Shown here: positions 39,415-47,702 of the stretch, one piece after another
Layout: each line of letters begins with the position of its first letter
Numbering within the stretch: position 1 is the stretch's first letter
Origin: SLST01 sp964458555
GTDB taxonomy: Bacteria > Spirochaetota > Spirochaetia > DSM-27196 > SLST01
Assembly (NCBI GenBank): GCA_964458555.1
Contig: CAYWJH010000003.1
Location: 15,669 to 79,668 of the forward strand
Direction: 5' to 3'
Length of the DNA: 64,000 bases
Notes under the pieces: generated by a model
The model's database searches: none
What the model was told of the DNA's origin: nothing
What the model saw: only the letters and a program-made list of their open reading frames with translations
Position numbers and translations under genes: made by a program

Positions 39415-40579
39415 CCTCGTTCCCTCTCCAGCCCAGGAGGTGCTGCTCGCGTTGCGGCACCGGGAAGAGGATGGTGAACGCCGTCCCCCTCCCCTCCTGG
39501 CTCACGACCGAGATCTCGCCCATGTGTTCCTTGATGATCTTGTAGACGAGCGTCAGCCCGATGCCGGATCCGAAGTCCTTCGTCGTGAAGTACGGCTCGA
39601 AGATCTTGTTGAGCACGTCTTCGCTCATGCCCTCACCGGTGTCGCTGATCCGCAAAACGACTTCGTCACCCTGCCGGCGCGTGGAGACGGTGAGCTCTCC
39701 CCCGTCGGGCATCGCAGAGATCGCGTTCTTCACGATGTTGAGCAGCGCCTGCTTGAGGTACTTCTCGTCGAGCCGCAGCTGCGGCAGGTCTTCGTCGAGT
39801 TCGGCGACGATCGCGATCCCCGCGTCCTCGAGCTCGTACCGCACGAAGTCGAGCAGATCCTGGAGGATCGGGTTGAGGTCGCGGTCCTCGAGGGTGGTGT
39901 TCATGGGGCGAACCGCGAACAGGAAGTCGACGACAATCCGATTGAGCCGTTCCACCTCCTCGTTGACGACGTCGACGTATTCCTGAATCGCGTCCGTCCG
40001 CTCGTCGTCGATCGAGCCCATGGCCTTCTGGATGAGCTGCATATGGATCCCGATCGAGCCGAGGGGGTTCTTGATCTCGTGCGCCACTCCGGCGGCGAGG
40101 GTCGTCAGACTCGCGAGGCTCTCCGCACGCCGCAGCCGCGCCTCCCGGCTGCGCTTCTCGGAGACGTCCTCCACGTGGACGATCGTGCCGGAGATCCCGC
40201 CCTCGCGCACGAGCGGGCTGACCGAAAACGCGAGGATGAGCGGCGTGGTCCCCCGCTCGAGGGTGAACTCGCGATCGACGACCGACTCCTGCCCGACGAG
40301 CGTTCGCTCGACGAATCGCGCGATCTCCTCGTCTGCGATCGCGTCCCAGACGAGCACGTCGGCCGCGTCGCGGACCTTCATGGGGACCAGGCGTTCGGCC
40401 GCCTTGTTAACGAGCACGAGCCGGTGTCCGGTATCGGCGACGATGATCCCGTCGCCGAGCGAGTCGAGCACGGCGTCGAGACGATCGTGCTCGCCGGCCA
40501 AATCGTGGACGAGCATCCGGATCTGATCGGGATCGAGCTTGTCGAACTTTGCCAACGCTCGCTCTACGAACTTCCTCAT
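39404..40579 (-). CDS. PAS-domain histidine kinase (NtrB-like)
   Basis: The 391-residue soluble kinase has a PAS domain at about 40-150 (DSLGDGIIVADTGHRLVLVNKAAERLV), a dimerisation domain with the H-box AAGVAHEIKNPLGSIGIHM, and an ATPase domain with N-box LLNIVKNAISAM, G1 SDTGEGM, F-box and GSGIGLTLVYKI. No membrane helix is present, so it senses a cytoplasmic signal. The gene overlaps the NtrC-type regulator by 11 bases, a cognate pair by position. ATG 40579 begins 7 bases after the holB stop. The pair resembles AtoS/NtrB-type systems, but assignment to nitrogen control would be a guess. Confidence 0.9.
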   Translation of the reverse strand: MRKFVERALAKFDKLDPDQIRMLVHDLAGEHDRLDAVLDSLGDGIIVADTGHRLVLVNKAAERLVPMKVRDAADVLVWDAIADEEIARFVERTLVGQESVVDREFTLERGTTPLILAFSVSPLVREGGISGTIVHVEDVSEKRSREARLRRAESLASLTTLAAGVAHEIKNPLGSIGIHMQLIQKAMGSIDDERTDAIQEYVDVVNEEVERLNRIVVDFLFAVRPMNTTLEDRDLNPILQDLLDFVRYELEDAGIAIVAELDEDLPQLRLDEKYLKQALLNIVKNAISAMPDGGELTVSTRRQGDEVVLRISDTGEGMSEDVLNKIFEPYFTTKDFGSGIGLTLVYKIIKEHMGEISVVSQEGRGTAFTILFPVPQREQHLLGWRGNEDEV

Positions 40580-40586
40580 CGCACCC

Positions 40587-41813
40587 TCACGCCGCTCGCC
40601 GCATCGAGTAGTAGAGGCCTTCGAGCGCGCGGGCCGCAGCCACGTTGTACGCCTCCACCCTGTTCGCCGCCTTGAGCAATTCTGCACGCCAGATCGTCAG
40701 CACCCGCGGCGAGACGGGCGACGACGCGTCGACACGACCGTCTCCCGGGGCGACCGTCGCGCGCAGGAGCGCCTGCATCAGGTCGCTGAGCTCCTCGACG
40801 AAGTAACGGAACCCATCCGCGGTGCCCTGCGAGCGAATCGTCTCCCCGATCTCGTCGAGCAGCCCCAGCTCGATCTCTTCGCCGGCGACGCAGTTCTCGA
40901 GGAAGCGCTCGGCGAGCGGACGCAGACCCCGACCATCGAGCGCGGTGAAGTAATCCCGAATGCTCGGGCTGTCCGGCGGCACGTCGCGGAAGATCCGCTC
41001 GATGACGCGGGCGCTCTCCCCCTCGCCGCGCGTCGCAAAACCGTAGGCGCGCGCACGCGACAGGATCGTCGCCATCACCGCGCCGCGCCGCGTGGTGGTC
41101 AACACGAAGTACACGCCCGCCGGTGGCTCTTCGAGCGTCTTCAGCAGCGCGTTGCGCGCCGACTCCTGCAGCCGATCTATGTTCTCGATCACGGCGATCT
41201 TCGCGCGCCCGGCCGGAGCGATGTGCGACCAGTGCGACAGGCGCCTGACGACGTGGACCGGAACCGCATCGAGGGGCGCCGCGGCGGCGATCTTTTCGCA
41301 GATCGACACGATTGAGTCGAGCCCCTTCGCGAAATCCCGATCCTCGGGCAGCTCTGCGTCGGGCAGGTAGGGTGCGAGCGCATCGTCGAGCTGCGCGAGC
41401 AAGGGCTCCGCCTTCTTGAGGCGGGCCTCCTCACCCTCCCACAGGACCGGATCGAACCCACGGGGGAGCTTGCGGACCGAACGCTCGAGGAGGGATCGCA
41501 GCGCCACCCCGCTGTCGCGGTTGAGCGCGGGCGCGGCGACCGAGATCTCGCGGTTGAAGTAGCGCCCGCCGACGAGCAGCGTATCCGGATGGAGGAGGTG
41601 TCGTTGCTGTACACAATTCGTGCAGCCGCACCGCCACGGGGCGAGCGGACGAGATCCCGTGCACGTGAGACCCCGCGCGAGCTCGAGCGCCGTCGAGCTC
41701 TTGCCGGAATAGTCGGGCCCGTGGAAGAGGAGCGTCGGCGGGACGATCCCGTTCGCGATCTCTGTCGCGAGGCGCCCGACGACGTGCTGCTGTCCAATGA
41801 TGTTCTCAAACAT
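40587..41813 (-). CDS. holB: DNA polymerase III delta-prime-like clamp-loader subunit
   Basis: The 408-residue AAA+ protein begins FENIIGQQHVVGRLATEI, with Walker A-like GPDYSGKSST, a small cysteine cluster (TCTGSRP...WRCGCTNCVQQ) of the DnaX/HolB zinc module, IAVIENIDRLQESARNALLKTLEEPPAGVYFVLTT in place of Walker B, and sensor 1 near the SRARAYGF loop. Clamp-loader delta-prime loads the beta clamp with delta and tau. The SRC motif is altered to SRA, as in non-hydrolysing or divergent subunits. It overlaps the upstream cvpA by 8 bases and precedes the histidine-kinase gene by 7, inside the murG-cvpA-holB-ntrB-ntrC operon. Confidence 0.8.
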   Translation of the reverse strand: MFENIIGQQHVVGRLATEIANGIVPPTLLFHGPDYSGKSSTALELARGLTCTGSRPLAPWRCGCTNCVQQRHLLHPDTLLVGGRYFNREISVAAPALNRDSGVALRSLLERSVRKLPRGFDPVLWEGEEARLKKAEPLLAQLDDALAPYLPDAELPEDRDFAKGLDSIVSICEKIAAAAPLDAVPVHVVRRLSHWSHIAPAGRAKIAVIENIDRLQESARNALLKTLEEPPAGVYFVLTTTRRGAVMATILSRARAYGFATRGEGESARVIERIFRDVPPDSPSIRDYFTALDGRGLRPLAERFLENCVAGEEIELGLLDEIGETIRSQGTADGFRYFVEELSDLMQALLRATVAPGDGRVDASSPVSPRVLTIWRAELLKAANRVEAYNVAAARALEGLYYSMRRAA

Positions 41814-42294
41814 TGATCCGACCAGTGCTTAGAAATTCGGCAGCGAAGGGCAGGAACGGCAACATGATTCGGGCGAAAACGCTCCCCGCGATCAACGTCT
41901 CGGGCTCGAAAAACGGCTGGATCTGCACGAGCAGCAACACGATGAAGACCACGAGCAGCCCCTCCACGATGCCGAAGAAGAACCCGAGCGCGTGGTCGAG
42001 CTGGTCGAGGTGTATTCGTTCGATGAGCCGATTAAGCGTGCTCTCGAAAATCTTCACGACGAGGTAGACGACCAGAAACAGCGCGAGGAAAGCGATGATC
42101 TGGCTCCAGATCGACGGGCCGATGTACTCGTCGAGGAGCTCAGCGACCATGCCGCTGAACACGACCGCCGCGATGATCCCCAGGAAAAGCGCCCCCGTGC
42201 CCAGCAGCTCCTTCACGAACCCCCGGAACGCGGCGCGAAACGCGAGAATCACGACGACGATCGCGAAGACGATGTCGATGCCGGTAAATATCAC
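41806..42294 (-). CDS. cvpA: CvpA-family membrane protein
   Basis: The 162-residue protein has four hydrophobic helices with the CvpA pattern: IDIVFAIVVVILAFRAAFRGFVKELLGTG, a second helix ending AAVVFSG, then IIAFLALFLVVYLVVKIFESTLNRLI and LDHALGFFFGIVEGLLVVFIVLLL. CvpA supports envelope integrity and colicin V production in enterobacteria; its molecular role is unclear. It overlaps murG by 4 bases and holB by 8, so it is translated from the same message. The family often sits beside cell-division and envelope genes, in keeping with murG upstream. Confidence 0.88.
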   Translation of the reverse strand: MIFTGIDIVFAIVVVILAFRAAFRGFVKELLGTGALFLGIIAAVVFSGMVAELLDEYIGPSIWSQIIAFLALFLVVYLVVKIFESTLNRLIERIHLDQLDHALGFFFGIVEGLLVVFIVLLLVQIQPFFEPETLIAGSVFARIMLPFLPFAAEFLSTGRINV

Positions 42295-43445
42295 TCCCTG
42301 CTCCTTGCTCGGTCGACGCCGGGTCCGGTCCCGACGTAGGCCGCGATGAGGTCCGTGATGACGCCGGTCGCGTCGAGACGGACGACCTCCTTCGCTCGGC
42401 GGCCCAACTCCTCACGAACCGCCGGATCGCCGGCGAGCTCGCCCAGCGTCCGTTCTATCTCGCCGAGGAGGGACTCCGCGTCGGTGAACACCCGAGCGGC
42501 ACCCGCGCGCTCGAAGATAGCGGCGTTGCGCAGCTGGTCGCCCCGCGAGCCCGAGGAGAGCGGCACGAGCAGCATGGGCTTGCCCAGGGCGGCACCCTCC
42601 CAGATCGTGGAAGCGCCGGCCCGGCACACGACGACGTCCGCGGCGGCGAGCACGTCGGGCAGCTCGGCACCGAAGAACTCGGCTGCGTAGTAGTCGGGGC
42701 CGTTGGCGCGGTCGATCTCGTGCCTGCCGGTCTGATGAACGATCCGCCACGAGACCCCGATGCGATCGGCGAGCCCGGCGACGACGTCGTTGAGCTGGAC
42801 CGCACCCAGACTCCCTCCGAGGAAGCAGACCACCGGCCTCGGATCCATCGGATCGAACCCGAGAAACTCCAGACCGGCGTCGCGTCGGCCCGCGAGGATC
42901 TCGGGGCGCAGCGGATTGCCGGTCACGATCACGCGCTCGCGAAGCGCCGCGGCGACGCGCTCGCGCGTCTGCTCGTACGGGACGAGGACCTTCGTCGAGA
43001 AGCGCGCGTTGATTCGCGTCGCGAGACCCGGATCCGCGTCGCTCTCGTGGCTGATCACCGGCACGCCGAGCAACCGCGCCGCCACGACCGGAGGAACGCT
43101 CACGAACCCGCCCTTCGAGAAGAGCACCGCCGGGCAGAGCTTCCGCACGATCCCGATCGATCGCAGCAGACCGGCGAGCACGCGGAACACGTCGGTGATA
43201 TTGCGCAGCGAAAGGTAGCGACGCAGCTTTCCCGCCGGAATCGGGTAGTAGGCGATCCCGAGGGCCATGAGGATATCGCGCTCCATGCCGTCGGTGCTCC
43301 CGATCCAGGCGACGTCGACGCCTCCGAGCTCGCGCACGCGATCGAGCACCGCGAGCCCGGGATAGACGTGACCGCCGGTCCCGCCGCCGCTGAACAGGAC
43401 GAGAGCCTTCCGTTCTGTGCCTTGCTTTCTCTGTGGTTCTGCGAT
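42291..43445 (-). CDS. murG: UDP-GlcNAc--lipid I transferase MurG, non-canonical start
   Basis: The protein (about 384 residues if counted from the ATC codon at 43445) is MurG. The donor/acceptor loops LFSGGGTGGHVYPGLAVLD and SKGGFVSVPPVVAARLLGVPVISHESDADPGL are present, plus the C-terminal UDP-GlcNAc region LGGSLGAVQLN, VVCRAGASTIWEGAALGKPMLLVPL. It makes lipid II on the cytoplasmic membrane face. The frame is open from 43448, just after a TGA, yet contains no ATG, GTG or TTG before GTG 43349. Starting at that GTG would delete the essential GGGTGGH loop. Initiation must therefore use ATC 43445 or another rare codon (a CTG lies at codon 18 of the open frame), unless a base is wrong. First gene of the murG-cvpA-holB-ntrB-ntrC operon. 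Confidence 0.85.
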   Translation of the reverse strand: MAEPQRKQGTERKALVLFSGGGTGGHVYPGLAVLDRVRELGGVDVAWIGSTDGMERDILMALGIAYYPIPAGKLRRYLSLRNITDVFRVLAGLLRSIGIVRKLCPAVLFSKGGFVSVPPVVAARLLGVPVISHESDADPGLATRINARFSTKVLVPYEQTRERVAAALRERVIVTGNPLRPEILAGRRDAGLEFLGFDPMDPRPVVCFLGGSLGAVQLNDVVAGLADRIGVSWRIVHQTGRHEIDRANGPDYYAAEFFGAELPDVLAAADVVVCRAGASTIWEGAALGKPMLLVPLSSGSRGDQLRNAAIFERAGAARVFTDAESLLGEIERTLGELAGDPAVREELGRRAKEVVRLDATGVITDLIAAYVGTGPGVDRARSRE

Positions 43446-43458
43446 ATCTCAAGATAGC

Positions 43459-44277
43459 ATGCGACCGCGACTCACGGCAATCTTCGCTCTCACGGTTCTT
43501 GGACTCGCTTTCGGACAAGTCCTTCTCGCGCAGCAAGATAGGGCCCATGTCGATCTGTCCGCCCGGCTGCAGACGCTCCTGCCGCAGCTCACGCTCGCCG
43601 AGGTTGGCGAGCTCTCGCGGACCGGCGAGCTCGCGCTACCGTACGGCCTCGAGCCGGGTAGCGACGTTTCGGTCCGTCTCGCTCCGGCGTTTGCGTCCCG
43701 GATAGAGGCCGACCTGCGGGCGATCGATCCGAAGATCGGGGTCGAGGTGCTCTTCCTCGCCGACGCCCCGCCGGGGGTATCCGCGGTCGACGCCGAGCTC
43801 GTCACGACGCTGCAGGCGATCAGTACGATGGAGGGCATCGAGTACTACTCGGCGAGCCGCGAGCGCATGCGCACGCTCTTTCACGAGTCGTACGTGATCG
43901 CCGCCCCGGCCGACCGGACGAGGCGGCCCGACCCGGTTCTCGACTCGCTCCCGCAGACCGACCGGATCCACATCTTCCAGCGCGACTCGAGCTTCGGGCG
44001 AAACGTCCTCGAGCTCACCTATACGGTCGACGACGGCGCGGTCCGTCTGCGGATGCGCAACCTCACGCGCATGCTCTACCAGGGGATCATCCCCGCGGTA
44101 GGCCCGGGGGAGCTCGGCCTCAACCTCGTGGTCGTACCGCTCGGCGAGCGGCTGCTCTTCTACGGCAACAGCGCCGCCCGGCCGGTGAGCCTGCTCGGCA
44201 TGGAGGCGCGGGTCCAGCGCAGCTTCACCAACCGGCTTATCGCACTCTACCGCTGGTTCCTCGACCAGACCGGGTAG
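43459..44277 (+). CDS. Exported protein of unknown function
   Basis: The 272-residue product starts with a signal peptide (RPRLTAIFALTVLGLAFGQVLLAQQ) at ATG 43459, and I prefer that over the longer frame beginning 14 codons upstream. The mature part has no cysteines and looks alpha/beta: a repeated acidic and hydrophobic pattern, YYSASRERMRTLFHESYVI near the middle and GLNLVVVPLGERLLFYGNSAARP near the end. I do not recognise the family; the way the C-terminal half evaluates a two-term pattern suggests a periplasmic binding or folding role, but this is only an impression. It is divergent from murG, with only 10 bases between them, and precedes pstS by 110 bases. Confidence 0.65.
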   Translation: MRPRLTAIFALTVLGLAFGQVLLAQQDRAHVDLSARLQTLLPQLTLAEVGELSRTGELALPYGLEPGSDVSVRLAPAFASRIEADLRAIDPKIGVEVLFLADAPPGVSAVDAELVTTLQAISTMEGIEYYSASRERMRTLFHESYVIAAPADRTRRPDPVLDSLPQTDRIHIFQRDSSFGRNVLELTYTVDDGAVRLRMRNLTRMLYQGIIPAVGPGELGLNLVVVPLGERLLFYGNSAARPVSLLGMEARVQRSFTNRLIALYRWFLDQTG

Positions 44278-44298
44278 TTGGGAGGCAGCCCCGCGGCG

Positions 44299-44331
44299 CT
44301 CATCATTTTCTAACACAATCCTCATACTCAT
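44299..44331 (+). promoter_or_regulatory. Putative PhoB box array upstream of pstS
   Basis: Three direct repeats occur exactly 11 bases apart: CTCATCA-TTTT (44299-44309), CTAACAC-AATC (44310-44320) and CTCATAC-TCAT (44321-44331), each a 7-mer followed by a 4-base A/T-rich spacer. This is the architecture of a Pho box. The motif differs from the E. coli CTGTCAT consensus. A GACGAT at 44344-44349 may be the -10. PhoB is encoded at the end of the same operon. Confidence 0.5.
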
Positions 44332-44387
44332 TGAACCGTCCGGGACGATCTTGCGGTCAATCCAACTACCTGATCAAGGAGGACTTC

Positions 44388-45392
44388 ATGAGAAAGGTAG
44401 CACTTGTACTTCTGATGAGCCTGATCGCCATCGGCTTCGTGTTCGCAGCGGGCGGCCAGGAAGAGACGACCGACGGCGGCGAGGGGCTCGCGTGGATCGT
44501 CGAAGACGGCGACGACGCGATTCTTCCCGGCGTGAACCCGATCGAGGTCACCGGCGACATCGTCGCGGCGGGCAGCTCGACGGTCTTCCCGCTCGCGGAA
44601 GAGGTTATCGCTCGGTTCTACGACGAGGGGTACTCGCAGCAGTACTCGCTGACCTACACGTCGATCGGCTCGGGAGCCGGCTACGAACGCTTCGCAGCCG
44701 GTGACTCGGACGTCTCGGGCGCGAGCCGCCCGATCCGCGAGGGTGAGGTCGAGGCGGCGCGGGCCAACGGGATCGAACCGGAGGAGTTCATCGTCGCCTT
44801 CGACGCGCTCGCCGTCGTCGTAAACCCCGCGAACGACTGGGCGACCGAGCTCTCGATCGAAGAGCTTGCCACGGCGTTCAGCACCGCAGAATCCTGGGCC
44901 GACGTTCGCGACGGCTTCCCCGACCGGACGATCAATCGCTACATCCCCGGCACCGACAGCGGCACCTTCGACTACTTCGTCGAAGAGGTCTTCGACAAGG
45001 ACGAGGAGCCCATCCTGAACGCGTCGCGCACGCAGTTCTCCGAGGACGACAGCGTGCTCGTGCAGGGCGTCGAGGGCGACGAAGGCGGCGTCGGCTTCTT
45101 CGGGTTTGCCTACTACGTCGAGGAGAGCGACAACCTGGCCGCGGTAAACGTCGAAGGCGTCGAGCCGAGCGGCGCGACGGTCGACGACGGCAGCTACCCG
45201 CTCGCGCGTCCGCTGTTCATCTACAGCGACGCAGAGATCATGCGCAGCAAGCCGCAGGTCGCGGCGTTCGTGAACTTCTTCCTCACCTACGGCGAAGAGG
45301 AAGCCGGCGACGTCGGATACTTCCCCGCCCCCAAGGCGCGCGTAGACGCGGCCAAGGAGCGCTGGGTCGAGATCATGGACGGTCTGTACTGA
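44388..45392 (+). CDS. pstS: Phosphate ABC transporter substrate-binding protein PstS
   Basis: The 334-residue protein starts at ATG 44388 with AAGGAGG 5 bases upstream. The signal peptide (RKVALVLLMSLIAIGFVFA) is followed by AGGQEE, a sequence common at the mature end of spirochaete binding proteins; there is no lipobox cysteine. The phosphate-binding residues are recognisable: IVAAGSSTVFPLAEE, TSIGSGAGYERFAAGDSDVSGASRP and RYIPGTDSGTFDYF. It delivers inorganic phosphate to the PstCA permease. First gene of the pstSCAB-phoUBR operon; a hairpin with a short T-run after it may give it more product than the downstream genes. Confidence 0.96.
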   Translation: MRKVALVLLMSLIAIGFVFAAGGQEETTDGGEGLAWIVEDGDDAILPGVNPIEVTGDIVAAGSSTVFPLAEEVIARFYDEGYSQQYSLTYTSIGSGAGYERFAAGDSDVSGASRPIREGEVEAARANGIEPEEFIVAFDALAVVVNPANDWATELSIEELATAFSTAESWADVRDGFPDRTINRYIPGTDSGTFDYFVEEVFDKDEEPILNASRTQFSEDDSVLVQGVEGDEGGVGFFGFAYYVEESDNLAAVNVEGVEPSGATVDDGSYPLARPLFIYSDAEIMRSKPQVAAFVNFFLTYGEEEAGDVGYFPAPKARVDAAKERWVEIMDGLY

Positions 45393-45418
45393 TCGCAGCG
45401 TTCCGTGATTCACTACGA

Positions 45419-45445
45419 GGGAGGCGGTCCATCCGCCTCCCTTTT
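45419..45445 (+). terminator. Leaky terminator or processing hairpin between pstS and pstC
   Basis: GGGAGGCGG and CCGCCTCCC form a perfect 9-bp stem with a TCCAT loop, followed by four T residues. It lies in the 67-base gap before pstC. Such a hairpin can end most transcripts after pstS, or protect the pstS message, explaining high PstS and lower permease levels. Confidence 0.7.
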
Positions 45446-45459
45446 GGTATGAGGTTTTC

Positions 45460-46419
45460 ATGAGCGACAAAGGTCACAGCAAGGTTCTCGTAACCGGCAA
45501 GACGGCACCGGTGCAGACCGCCGACTTCGCCCGTCGGCGGAGGATTCACGAGGATGTCATCCGCGTCGTGATTTTCGCGTTCGCCGCGGTCTCGGTACTG
45601 ACCACGGTCGGCATCGTCGTGATCCTTGGCCGCGAATCGCTGCTGTTTTTCGCCGATCCGCGCGTAACGCTACGCGAGTTCTTCGGGTCGGTCCGGTGGC
45701 AGCCGCAGATCGGTCACTTCGGCGTCTGGCCGCTGGTGACCGCCACTTTCATGACGAGCTCGATCGCGATGCTCGTCGCCGGGCCGCTCGGTCTCTTCGT
45801 CGCGATCTACCTGAGCGAGTACGCCTCGCAACGCGTCCGCTCGATTCTCAAGCCGGTCCTCGAGGTACTGTCGGGCATCCCGACCGTCGTCTACGGCTAC
45901 TTCGCGCTGACGTTCATGACGCCGCTCTTGAGGTCGATCTTCGGCACGAACGTCGTCGAGATCTACAACACCGCGTCGGCGGGCCTCGTCATGGGGATCC
46001 TGATCCTGCCGCTCGTCTCATCGCTCGCCGAGGACGCGCTCAGCGCCGTCCCCACGTCGTTGCGAGAGGCCGCTTACGGACTCGGCGGTACGAAGATGGA
46101 GACGGCGCTGCGCATCGTGGTGCCGAGTTCGGTATCCGGCCTGGCCGCGGCCTTCATCGTCGCGCTCTCCCGCGCGGTGGGCGAGACGATGATCGTGGCG
46201 CTCGCCGCAGGGGCAGGGCCGAACTTCACGTTCAACCCCTTCCGCGCCGCCGAGACCATCACCGGCCATATCGTGCGGATCTCAGGCGGCGACATCGGCT
46301 ACGACACGCTCGACTACAACAGCGTCTTCGCGCTCGGCCTGCTCCTGTTCCTGATCACGCTCACGCTCAACATGATCAGCCGACGCATCGTCAAGAAATA
46401 CCGGGAGGTGTACGAGTGA
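45460..46419 (+). CDS. pstC: Phosphate ABC transporter permease PstC
   Basis: The 319-residue protein has six membrane helices. The cytoplasmic coupling loop (LREAAYGLGGTKMETALRIVVPSSVSGLAAAFIVALSRAVGETM) contains the EAA-type motif that contacts PstB. LSGIPTVVYGYFAL and the periplasmic loop between helices 1 and 2 are typical of PstC. With PstA it forms the phosphate channel. The ATG follows a GAGG-type signal; the stop overlaps the pstA GTG (GTGA at 46416). Confidence 0.95.
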   Translation: MSDKGHSKVLVTGKTAPVQTADFARRRRIHEDVIRVVIFAFAAVSVLTTVGIVVILGRESLLFFADPRVTLREFFGSVRWQPQIGHFGVWPLVTATFMTSSIAMLVAGPLGLFVAIYLSEYASQRVRSILKPVLEVLSGIPTVVYGYFALTFMTPLLRSIFGTNVVEIYNTASAGLVMGILILPLVSSLAEDALSAVPTSLREAAYGLGGTKMETALRIVVPSSVSGLAAAFIVALSRAVGETMIVALAAGAGPNFTFNPFRAAETITGHIVRISGGDIGYDTLDYNSVFALGLLLFLITLTLNMISRRIVKKYREVYE

Positions 46420-47702
46420 GCACTGAGACGAACGAACGCACCACGCGGACACGCGCGGCCGGCTACGGTACGCTCGAGGATGCGCGAGCCAATATCAAGC
46501 GACGCCGCCACATAGGCCTCGCGTGGCGGCTCGTCTTCTACCTCGCGACGACCATCTCCGTAATGGCGCTCGTGATTCTCATCCTCAATATCGTGAACGG
46601 AGCGTTCGGGTACGTGGCGATCAGGAACAAGATCGAGCCGGAGACGCTCTCCGCCACGGGCGCGCCGCTCGGCGAGCTCGAGCAGGGGCAGCTCATCGAG
46701 ATCCTCGAAGAGAACATTTCGAGCGGACTGTTGAGACGGTTCAACTACGAAGAGCCGCTCGAGGAGCGCTCGATCCCCGAGCTCGTCGTGCTCGTCGAAG
46801 AGCGAGTCGTCGAAGCGACTATCGTAGAGACGTGGGACCTCTTTCCGTCGCTCTTCGCGCAGGCCGAGATCCGACGATTCATCGACGAGCGCGCAGAGCC
46901 CGACACCCGACTCCAGTTCCGGGCGTGGCTGAACGCCCGTTTCCTCGTCACGCCGCAGAGCCCGCAGCCGCAGTTCGCCGGCGTGCGGACCGCGATCCTC
47001 GGATCGATCTGGATGATCGGCATAACGCTCGTCGTTGCCTTCCCCTTGGGTGTGGGCGCGGCGATCTACATGGAAGAGTACGCGCGCGACAACCCGATCA
47101 ACCGCGTGATCCAGGTCAACATCTACAACCTCGCCGGCGTGCCCTCGATTATCTACGGACTACTCGGACTCGCGGTGTTCGTCCGGATCATGGGGCCGAT
47201 CACGAGCGGTGCGGCGTTCGGCGCGGCGGTGCCGGACGCCACCGGTCGTACGGTGTTCTCGGCGGGGCTCACGCTCGCGCTGCTCATCCTGCCGATCATC
47301 ATCATCAGCAGCCAGGAGGCGATCCGGGCGGTACCGCAGTCGCTGCGCGACTCGAGCTACGGGATCGGCGCGACGAAGTGGCAGACCATCTGGCACCACG
47401 TGATCCCGGCCTCCTTCGATCGGATCCTGACCGGAACCATCCTCGCGGTCTCGCGCGCCGCCGGCGACACGGCGACGCTCATCCTGACCGGCGCGGCGAC
47501 GGTCATCTTCATCGACCCGAAGAATCTCTTCTCGCAGTTCACGGCGCTGCCGATCCAGATCTACCAGTGGTCGGCGCGCCCGCAGGGGGCGTTTCGAAAC
47601 GTCGCCGCCGCGGCGATCATCGTACTGCTCGTCCTGCTTCTTTCGATGAACGCCTTCGCGATCGTCACGCGCGACCGGATCAGGCGCCGGAGGTTGATGT
47701 AA
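46416..47702 (+). CDS. pstA: Phosphate ABC transporter permease PstA with large periplasmic insertion
   Basis: The 428-residue permease has the normal PstA core at its C-terminal half: GVRTAILGSIWMIGITLVVAFPLGVGAAIYMEEYA, NLAGVPSIIYGLLGLAVFV and the EAA-type loop AVPQSLRDSSYGIGATKWQTIWHHVIPASFDRILTG. Typical PstA is about 280-300 residues. Here helix 1 (about 40-62) is followed by an extra domain of about 125 residues (62-188), rich in Glu and Arg and helical, which by topology must be periplasmic. It could contact PstS. GTG 46416 overlaps the pstC stop. The 3' end overlaps pstB by one base. Confidence 0.92.
   Translation: MSTETNERTTRTRAAGYGTLEDARANIKRRRHIGLAWRLVFYLATTISVMALVILILNIVNGAFGYVAIRNKIEPETLSATGAPLGELEQGQLIEILEENISSGLLRRFNYEEPLEERSIPELVVLVEERVVEATIVETWDLFPSLFAQAEIRRFIDERAEPDTRLQFRAWLNARFLVTPQSPQPQFAGVRTAILGSIWMIGITLVVAFPLGVGAAIYMEEYARDNPINRVIQVNIYNLAGVPSIIYGLLGLAVFVRIMGPITSGAAFGAAVPDATGRTVFSAGLTLALLILPIIIISSQEAIRAVPQSLRDSSYGIGATKWQTIWHHVIPASFDRILTGTILAVSRAAGDTATLILTGAATVIFIDPKNLFSQFTALPIQIYQWSARPQGAFRNVAAAAIIVLLVLLLSMNAFAIVTRDRIRRRRLM

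Noticed and set aside
43417..43458. Upstream extension of the exported protein to 43417
   Set aside because: The extension would be 14 residues before the signal peptide and lies within the murG reading frame; ATG 43459 starts cleanly at the signal sequence.
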